From Hydrogenophaga sp. (GTDB lineage: Bacteria > Pseudomonadota > Gammaproteobacteria > Burkholderiales > Burkholderiaceae_C): 10,310 nt of DNA. This document shows, one piece after another, positions 6,095-10,310 of this stretch. The stretch lies in the NCBI GenBank assembly GCA_018335615.1, contig JAGXRS010000304.1, positions 1-10,310 on the forward strand, read 5' to 3'. Within the stretch, counting starts at the first letter, position 1. Each line of letters begins with the position of its first letter. The position numbers and the translations under genes are program-made. The notes under the pieces are model-generated. The model was not told the origin of the DNA, made no database searches, and saw only the letters and a program-made list of their open reading frames with translations.

Positions 6095-7777
6095 GTGACA
6101 CAGACTGAACAAACCAGTCCGCGCGAGCGGATGGTGATCAACTCGGCCCTGTGGGCCGCCGCTGGCGATGCGCTAGGCTGGATCACCGAACTGTCCCACG
6201 GCGCAGCCAACGTGATGCGTCGCAGCGGGGTCGCCACTGTAGAGCAACCCGTGGCCTGGGACCGGGTGATCGGTGGGCGCACCGGTCCAAAGGTTGCGTT
6301 GCCGGCCGGCACCTACTCCGACGACACGCAGCTCAGGTTGGCGGTTTCCAGATGTATCCGCAATGGTGGCGGTTTTGACGCCGAAGCCTTCGCCAAGGTT
6401 GAACTGACGGTCTGGCCATCGTATGCACTGGGCGCGGGACTGGGCACAAAGGCCGCGGCCGCCAACCTTGCGCGCCGCAATACAAACTGGTACTCGAACT
6501 TTTTCGAATCGGGGTCACAACGCTATGTGAGCGGCGGGGGCAACGGTGCCGCGATGCGGGTGCAACCCCATGTCTGGGCGCGCAAGTCCTCAGGCGCTGA
6601 ACTGGTGTTGGCAGTACTGCAAGATGCCCTGATCACCCATGGGCATCCACAGGGGTTCTGTGGGGCAGTTTTTCACGCGCTGGAGTTGCAGGCAACGATT
6701 TCGGCCGGCATGGTTGCTGCGCCCGAGGTGTGGCCTGATCTCGTCGAGACTTTTCTGGATATCCCGGCGATCCTCGACAGTGATCCTCAACTGGCGGCCT
6801 TCTGGCGTGCGGCTTGGGAGAGCAAGACGGGAACGAGCTTGCCCGACGCGTTGAAAACGATGCGCGATTCAGCGCTCAGGGACATCGATGCAGTCCACGC
6901 CTGCGCAACGTCCATGGCGCCGCAGGAGTATCCGCGCGTGCTAGACGCGCTGGGCTGCACCTCGAAGGAGTTTCTTGGCGCCGGGTTCAAGACAGCGCTC
7001 GCTGCATCAGTCCTTGCCCACATGCACCGAGACGGCTCTCCAGCGAAAGCACTAGCGCAGGCTGCCAATGAACTGGAAAGCGATACCGACACCATTGCAA
7101 CCATGGCCGGTGCGATTCTTGGCGCCTGTGCCGAAACGGCGCCCAATTGGCCCATTCAGGACCGTGACTACATCGTCCGCGAAGCAACGAGGCTTGCCCA
7201 CATCGCGGCAGGTCAATCATGTGAGTCCTTCGTCTATCCCGACTTGGCGCGATGGAGTCCACCGGCCAACCAACTCGCCGCTGTCGGAACGGTGGGTGAG
7301 AATGTGGGGTTGGTTGGTCTGGGGCTAATCAAGGCCGAAGGCGACGAATACCGCTCTGGCGACTCGATCTGGCAGTGGTACAGGCTGCCTTTCGGGCAAA
7401 CCGTGCTTGCCAAGCGCAAGGCGGTACTGCCGAAGATATCGGAAGACCAGATGCCTGAACTGGCCACCCGCCAAAAACGCGGTAACGGTACGAAAGCACG
7501 GGATCTGCAAGCTGGGCAAGGCGCCCTTTTATTTGAGGAAAGCTGCATCAAAATGGCCGAGGCGCCAAAGCAGGACACTAGGCAAGTCGAGGGCGAAAGC
7601 TGGTCCCTCGATCGGGCAACCGATGAAGCCATCAGATCAAATTTTGATCCAGTGGTTGTTGGTACCTTGCTCAACCGCTGCCTCGACGAGACAGAGTCTA
7701 TTGAGCAAGTGGTTGCATTCGCGGCAATTCTTGGTAAGGCGCGGCTTGCTCGGCGTCGAAGGCGTGAAAGGTCTTAG
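6095..7777 (+). CDS. ADP-ribosylglycohydrolase (DraG/ARH fold) with unassigned C-terminal extension, probable antidote
   Basis: From GTG 6095 the protein has 560 residues. The first 350 or so form a DraG/ARH domain: GDALGWITE (24-32), YSDDTQ (74-79), SGGGNGAAMR (146-155), ITHGHPQG (180-187), and SDTDTIATMAGAILGA (329-344). The DDT and DTDT clusters that hold the two Mg2+ ions are both intact, so it should be active. Such enzymes remove ADP-ribose from arginine or other acceptors; the type VI immunity protein Tri1 is a precedent for an ARH that protects against a toxin. Here it directly follows a DarT-like transferase (13-bp gap), so it likely reverses that modification. Residues from about 365 to 560 match nothing I know: a W/Y-rich part (IWQWYRLPFGQ), a charged linker, and a basic end (RLARRRRRERS). 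This part may bind DNA or the toxin. Confidence 0.85.
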   Translation: MTQTEQTSPRERMVINSALWAAAGDALGWITELSHGAANVMRRSGVATVEQPVAWDRVIGGRTGPKVALPAGTYSDDTQLRLAVSRCIRNGGGFDAEAFAKVELTVWPSYALGAGLGTKAAAANLARRNTNWYSNFFESGSQRYVSGGGNGAAMRVQPHVWARKSSGAELVLAVLQDALITHGHPQGFCGAVFHALELQATISAGMVAAPEVWPDLVETFLDIPAILDSDPQLAAFWRAAWESKTGTSLPDALKTMRDSALRDIDAVHACATSMAPQEYPRVLDALGCTSKEFLGAGFKTALAASVLAHMHRDGSPAKALAQAANELESDTDTIATMAGAILGACAETAPNWPIQDRDYIVREATRLAHIAAGQSCESFVYPDLARWSPPANQLAAVGTVGENVGLVGLGLIKAEGDEYRSGDSIWQWYRLPFGQTVLAKRKAVLPKISEDQMPELATRQKRGNGTKARDLQAGQGALLFEESCIKMAEAPKQDTRQVEGESWSLDRATDEAIRSNFDPVVVGTLLNRCLDETESIEQVVAFAAILGKARLARRRRRERS

Positions 7778-7860
7778 CGACCCGCCACTGGTTCATTCTC
7801 ACCGCCGGGGCAAAAGTCAAAAGCGGAAATAGCTTTAGCCCTGTCGATAAGGAGGTCGGG

Positions 7861-7950
7861 ATGTCCTTCAACGTTAAAGCGGTGTGCCTCAGGAGGGTCC
7901 ATATCTGGTTGCCTGGGAAATTTCGCCGGGCTGATGTTGAACAGTCCTAA
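7861..7950 (+). CDS. Possible 29-residue small protein with ideal ribosome binding site
   Basis: ATG 7861 is preceded by TAAGGAGGT (7848-7856), the full SD consensus, with five bases between AAGGAGG and the ATG. The frame ends at TAA 7948-7950. The predicted peptide is short and basic (it contains LRRVHIWLPGKFRR) and has no recognised domain or membrane segment. It would be the fourth gene on the same strand, 83 bp after the hydrolase. The only support is the SD and position; a strong SD can arise by chance, so this is a weak call. Confidence 0.22.
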   Translation: MSFNVKAVCLRRVHIWLPGKFRRADVEQS

Positions 7951-7966
7951 CCTGTTGCAGGCAACC
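7907..7966. repeat. 9-bp perfect inverted repeat with 42-bp spacer
   Basis: GGTTGCCTG at 7907-7915 is repeated in reverse complement as CAGGCAACC at 7958-7966. It lies between the convergent hydrolase and pdeM genes. It could form a long-looped hairpin at the 3' ends of both transcripts, or be a remnant of an element end. Chance is also possible for arms this short. Confidence 0.35.
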
Positions 7967-7973
7967 TTCCCCC

Positions 7974-8660
7974 TTATGGTGCCGCCCACACCCGCTCCCC
8001 GCCAATTGCGTGGAAGCGGCGGCCTGGTCGGGGCTGAAGCGCGTGGCCTCCAGTAAATGCGCCGAAGGCGGGCAGGATGGCCAAGCCGAGCTCGCTCACA
8101 AAGCAGGGCAACCGCAACCGGTCTCGCGCCGGCCCGTTGAGCCGGCACACCGGGTGCAGGTGCCCCGCCAGCACGAAGTGCGTCGGGTGCGTCTGCGGGT
8201 GGTGGCAGCAGGCGAAGGGGCCGAGCAGCCAGGGTTCGTCCACCACGTTAATACGCGCTTCGGGCGGCGGGTTCCCGGCGCGGTCGTCGTGGTTGCCGCG
8301 CACCAGGGTCATGTCGAGCGCGGCGTGGCGTTCGCGCCAGTGGTGTAGGGCGGCCAGCACCGCTGGTGTGCGGCCGCTGGCGGCGTGCAGGAAGTCGCCC
8401 AGGAAGACCACCCGGGTTGGCTGGTGTATGGCGATGAGTGCGTCGAGCCGTGCCAGGTTGTCGGCCGTGGTGCCGCCCGGCACGGGCTGGCCCTGGGCGC
8501 GGTAGCTGGCGGCCTTGCCCAGGTGCAGGTCGGCCACAAACAGGGTGCGGCCTGCGGGCCACCAGATCGCGTGGGCCGGCAGCAGGTGCAGGATTTCACC
8601 AGCCCACTGCACGGTGGCGTGCGCGGCAGCAGCGCCCGCTTCAGCGCCGGGCGCGCTCAT
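7974..8660 (-). CDS. pdeM: Ligase-associated DNA damage response endonuclease PdeM (metallophosphoesterase)
   Basis: The 228-residue protein has all calcineurin-like phosphoesterase motifs: ADLHLGKAASYR (43-54, with D44 and H46), FLGDFLH (86-92), RGNHDD (121-126), HH (153-154), and AGHLHP (165-170). The run DLHLGKAASYRAQG followed by GTTADNLARLDALI is typical of PdeM, a metal-dependent DNA endonuclease found with the Lhr-type helicase and an ATP-dependent ligase in bacterial repair operons. An Lhr-type C-terminus lies 689 bp upstream on the same strand, which agrees. The start overlaps the stop of the GST gene (ATGA, 8660-8657), so translation is coupled. The ligase is not in the window and may lie beyond the right edge. 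The length is normal, so the neighbouring island did not truncate the gene. Confidence 0.9.
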   Translation of the reverse strand: MSAPGAEAGAAAAHATVQWAGEILHLLPAHAIWWPAGRTLFVADLHLGKAASYRAQGQPVPGGTTADNLARLDALIAIHQPTRVVFLGDFLHAASGRTPAVLAALHHWRERHAALDMTLVRGNHDDRAGNPPPEARINVVDEPWLLGPFACCHHPQTHPTHFVLAGHLHPVCRLNGPARDRLRLPCFVSELGLAILPAFGAFTGGHALQPRPGRRFHAIGGERVWAAP

Positions 8661-9280
8661 GCGTAGGCGTACTTTCCGCCTTTGGCCAGCGCGCGCTGGT
8701 AGGCGGGGCGGGCGTGGATTTTGCGCAGCCAGGCCATGGTGGCGGGGCGCGAGTCGTCCAGGCCGGCGCGTGACGTGGCCGCTTCGAGCGGGAAGCTCAT
8801 CATGATGTCGGCGGCGGTGATGGCGTCGCCGGCGAACCAGGGGCGGGAGGCCAGCACCTGTTCGATGTAGTCCAGGTGCACGTCCAGCATGGGCTGCACG
8901 CGCTTGATGGCGATCTTGCCCATCAGCGGCACCTTGCCCAGCGCCAGCATGAGCAGCAGCAGGGGCATGACCGAGCCTTCGGCGTAGTGCAGGAACTGGC
9001 GGTAGCGGTACAGGCCTTCGCCGGTGTCAGCGGGGCCGAGCCGGCCGGTCTTGTCGACCAGGTATTCGCAGATGGCGCCGGTTTCCACCAGCTTCAGGCC
9101 ACCGTCTTCCAGCACGGGGGACTTTCCCAGCGGGTGCACGGCCTTGAGTTCGGGCGGCGCGAGCATGGTGCGCGGGTTGCGCTCGTAGAAGCGGATCTCG
9201 TATGGCAGCTCCAGCTCTTCGAGCATCCACAGCAGGCGCTGCGAGCGGGAGTTGTTCAGGTGGTGAACGATGAGCGGCAT
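8657..9280 (-). CDS. Glutathione S-transferase family protein
   Basis: The 207-residue protein has a thioredoxin-like N-terminal domain (1-78) with NNSRSQR (9-15, probable catalytic Ser), the cis-proline turn GKSPVLEDG (52-60), and the glutathione-binding ETGAI (66-70). An all-helical C-terminal domain follows, with the N-capping-like segment AGDAITAADIMMSFPL. It probably conjugates or reduces substrates with glutathione in the cytosol; the substrate is unknown. It lies inside a DNA-repair operon: 68 bp after the Lhr-type helicase gene, with its TGA overlapping the pdeM ATG. Its own SD is weak (GAAAG five bases before ATG). Whether it has a repair-related task or merely shares the transcript cannot be told from the sequence. 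Confidence 0.92.
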   Translation of the reverse strand: MPLIVHHLNNSRSQRLLWMLEELELPYEIRFYERNPRTMLAPPELKAVHPLGKSPVLEDGGLKLVETGAICEYLVDKTGRLGPADTGEGLYRYRQFLHYAEGSVMPLLLLMLALGKVPLMGKIAIKRVQPMLDVHLDYIEQVLASRPWFAGDAITAADIMMSFPLEAATSRAGLDDSRPATMAWLRKIHARPAYQRALAKGGKYAYA

Positions 9281-9348
9281 GGGGGCTTTCGGGAAGGGCT
9301 GGGCAGCATTGTGCGGCGCGTGCGCGCCCGTTGCTGGTGGCCGGCTTT

Positions 9349-10310
9349 TCAGCGCGGGCGCCGTGGGCGGCGGGGCCGGCGTTCGGCCCCACCGCTGGCC
9401 GCGCCGCGGGTGTTGAGGTTGCCGCTGTGGTCTTGCGAGAAGGCGAGCCGGTCTTTCACTTCCTCCGAAGTACCGGCCACGGGTGCGCCGCCGGCGGCTT
9501 TTTCCAGCTGCGCGACCATGCGGGCGATGCGGTCGGCCACGCTTTCGTTGCTGAGCTTTTCGCGGAAACGCTCCACCATGAGCGGGAAGGCGAAGGGCGT
9601 GGGCCGGGCCAGCGGGCGCAGCACGAGCGTCTGCGCGGCCATGCGGGTGAGGCTGTCGCGCAGGCGGGCAATGTCGAGTTCCTGCGCCAGCAGTTCCTGT
9701 TCGGCCTGGCGCAGCAGGCGGTTGGCCGGGTCGTACTTGCGGAACACCTCCCAGAACAGGGACGACGAGGCCTGCAGCTGCTTGTTGCTGCGCTTTTCGC
9801 CGGGGTAGCCCTGGAACACCAGGCCCGAGACGCGCGCGATCTCGCGAAAGCGACGCTGCGCCAGTTCGCTGGCGTTCAGGCTTTGCAGCACCTCGTGCAG
9901 CAGCGCGTCATCACCCGCCGAATTGGTAGCGTCGGCCGGGTCCACCCACAGCAGTTGCGGCAGCAGGGCGGGCCAGTCGATGTCGGTGGCGCTGAGCAGC
10001 TCGAAGCCGTAGTCGTTCACCGCCACCGAGAAGGTGCGCGGCTCGATCTGCGCCACGCGCCAGCCGATCAGGTTGGCCAGGCCCAGGTGCACGTGGCGCC
10101 CGGCAAAGGGGTACAGAAACAGGTGCGTGCCTTCGCGCGTGCGCAGCACCTCGGCCAGCAGGGTCTGCGGCGTGGGCAGGGCCGACCATTCCTGCTGCAG
10201 CGCCAGCAGGCTCTGCACGCTGCGCAGTTCGGGCGAATCGAATTCGCCTTCGCCCGCGTGGGCGAGCTGCTGCACCACGGCGTCGGCCAGCGTGGTGGAC
10301 AGCGGCATGC
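9349..10310 (-). CDS. lhr: Ligase-associated DNA damage response helicase, Lhr type (partial, C-terminal region)
   Basis: The frame is open to the right edge, so the start lies beyond 10310; the visible part is about 320 residues. It carries the Lhr C-terminal signature: THLFLYPFAGRHVHLGLANL, then AVNDYGFELLS, then FREIARVSGLVFQGYPGEKRS and KQLQASSSLFWEVFRKYDP. This region belongs to the Lhr core and winged-helix/beta-barrel part that surrounds the translocating helicase motor; the ATPase motifs (DEAD/H box) are off the window. Lhr proteins are 3'-5' SF2 DNA helicases, and the shorter ligase-associated form pairs with PdeM and a ligase. The protein ends in an Arg/Pro repeat (RPRRPRRPR) that is probably disordered and may add nucleic acid contact. 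The downstream GST and PdeM genes on the same strand complete a likely operon. Confidence 0.85.
   Translation of the reverse strand, partial: MPLSTTLADAVVQQLAHAGEGEFDSPELRSVQSLLALQQEWSALPTPQTLLAEVLRTREGTHLFLYPFAGRHVHLGLANLIGWRVAQIEPRTFSVAVNDYGFELLSATDIDWPALLPQLLWVDPADATNSAGDDALLHEVLQSLNASELAQRRFREIARVSGLVFQGYPGEKRSNKQLQASSSLFWEVFRKYDPANRLLRQAEQELLAQELDIARLRDSLTRMAAQTLVLRPLARPTPFAFPLMVERFREKLSNESVADRIARMVAQLEKAAGGAPVAGTSEEVKDRLAFSQDHSGNLNTRGAASGGAERRPRRPRRPR

Larger units (their letters stand above)
7778..7973. other. 196-bp region between convergent genes, right edge of the low-GC island
   Basis: The region separates the hydrolase (plus) from pdeM (minus). No good intrinsic terminator is visible. 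It contains a short ORF with a strong SD (7861-7950) and a 9-bp inverted repeat (7907-7915 and 7958-7966). On the minus strand the same stretch can be read as an open frame without its own start, passing in from antisense pdeM sequence, and that reading looks faintly protein-like. It may be leftover sequence from a mobile element, but I do not recognise one. Confidence 0.45.

Noticed and set aside
7820..7836. Hairpin AAAGC/GCTTT after the hydrolase gene as a terminator
   Set aside because: The stem has only five mostly A-T pairs with a 7-base loop, and no T run follows.
7849..7856. Reverse complement ACCTCCTT as a trace of a 16S rRNA 3' end
   Set aside because: The match is limited to the anti-SD core of eight bases; the neighbouring bases do not fit the 16S end.
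7774..8148. Minus-strand open frame that overlaps the end of pdeM and runs into the intergenic region
   Set aside because: Its first half is pdeM read in the wrong frame. The tail looks faintly protein-like, but there is no start codon, SD or known domain.

Overview
The window is GC-rich chromosomal DNA from a proteobacterium. GC content, codon use and gene content (ligase-associated Lhr and PdeM, SLC13 permease with RCK_C domains, GufA-type ZIP) suggest a betaproteobacterium, perhaps Comamonadaceae. That placement is inference; there is no rRNA or marker gene here to prove it.

Left block (1-3675, all on the minus strand). In transcription order it holds an SLC13/DASS permease with two internal RCK_C domains (3675-1846), a ZIP-family divalent metal transporter (1629-601), and the first 188 codons of an MBL-fold/beta-CASP-type hydrolase (565 to beyond position 1). 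The 216-bp gap between the first two genes holds a small GC hairpin and a striking AT-rich 35-nt dyad (1781-1815).

Middle block (about 3700-7970, plus strand) is the interesting part. It has visibly lower GC than both flanks, opposite orientation, and looks like an accessory insertion between two housekeeping blocks. Three tightly packed genes form one operon: a compact UvrD/Rep-like SF1 helicase (4022-5422); a DarT-family (DUF4433-like) DNA ADP-ribosyltransferase (5419-6081, ATGA overlap with the helicase); and an ADP-ribosylglycohydrolase of the DraG/ARH fold with an unassigned C-terminal extension of about 200 residues (GTG start at 6095, ends 7777). A perfect 7+5+7 palindrome (3985-4003) sits just upstream of the first start codon. 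My reading is a toxin-antitoxin or anti-phage cassette. The helicase would expose or recognise single-stranded DNA, the DarT-like enzyme would ADP-ribosylate bases, and the DraG-type hydrolase would reverse it, taking the place of the macrodomain antitoxin DarG or of the NADAR antidote. I do not know of a described system with this exact composition, but I could not search for one.

Right block (7974-10310, minus strand) is a DNA-repair operon: the C-terminal part of a ligase-associated Lhr-type helicase (beyond 10310 to 9349), a glutathione S-transferase (9280-8657), and the metallophosphoesterase PdeM (8660-7974, ATGA overlap with the GST gene). No tRNA, rRNA, CRISPR array, integrase or intact insertion sequence was seen.
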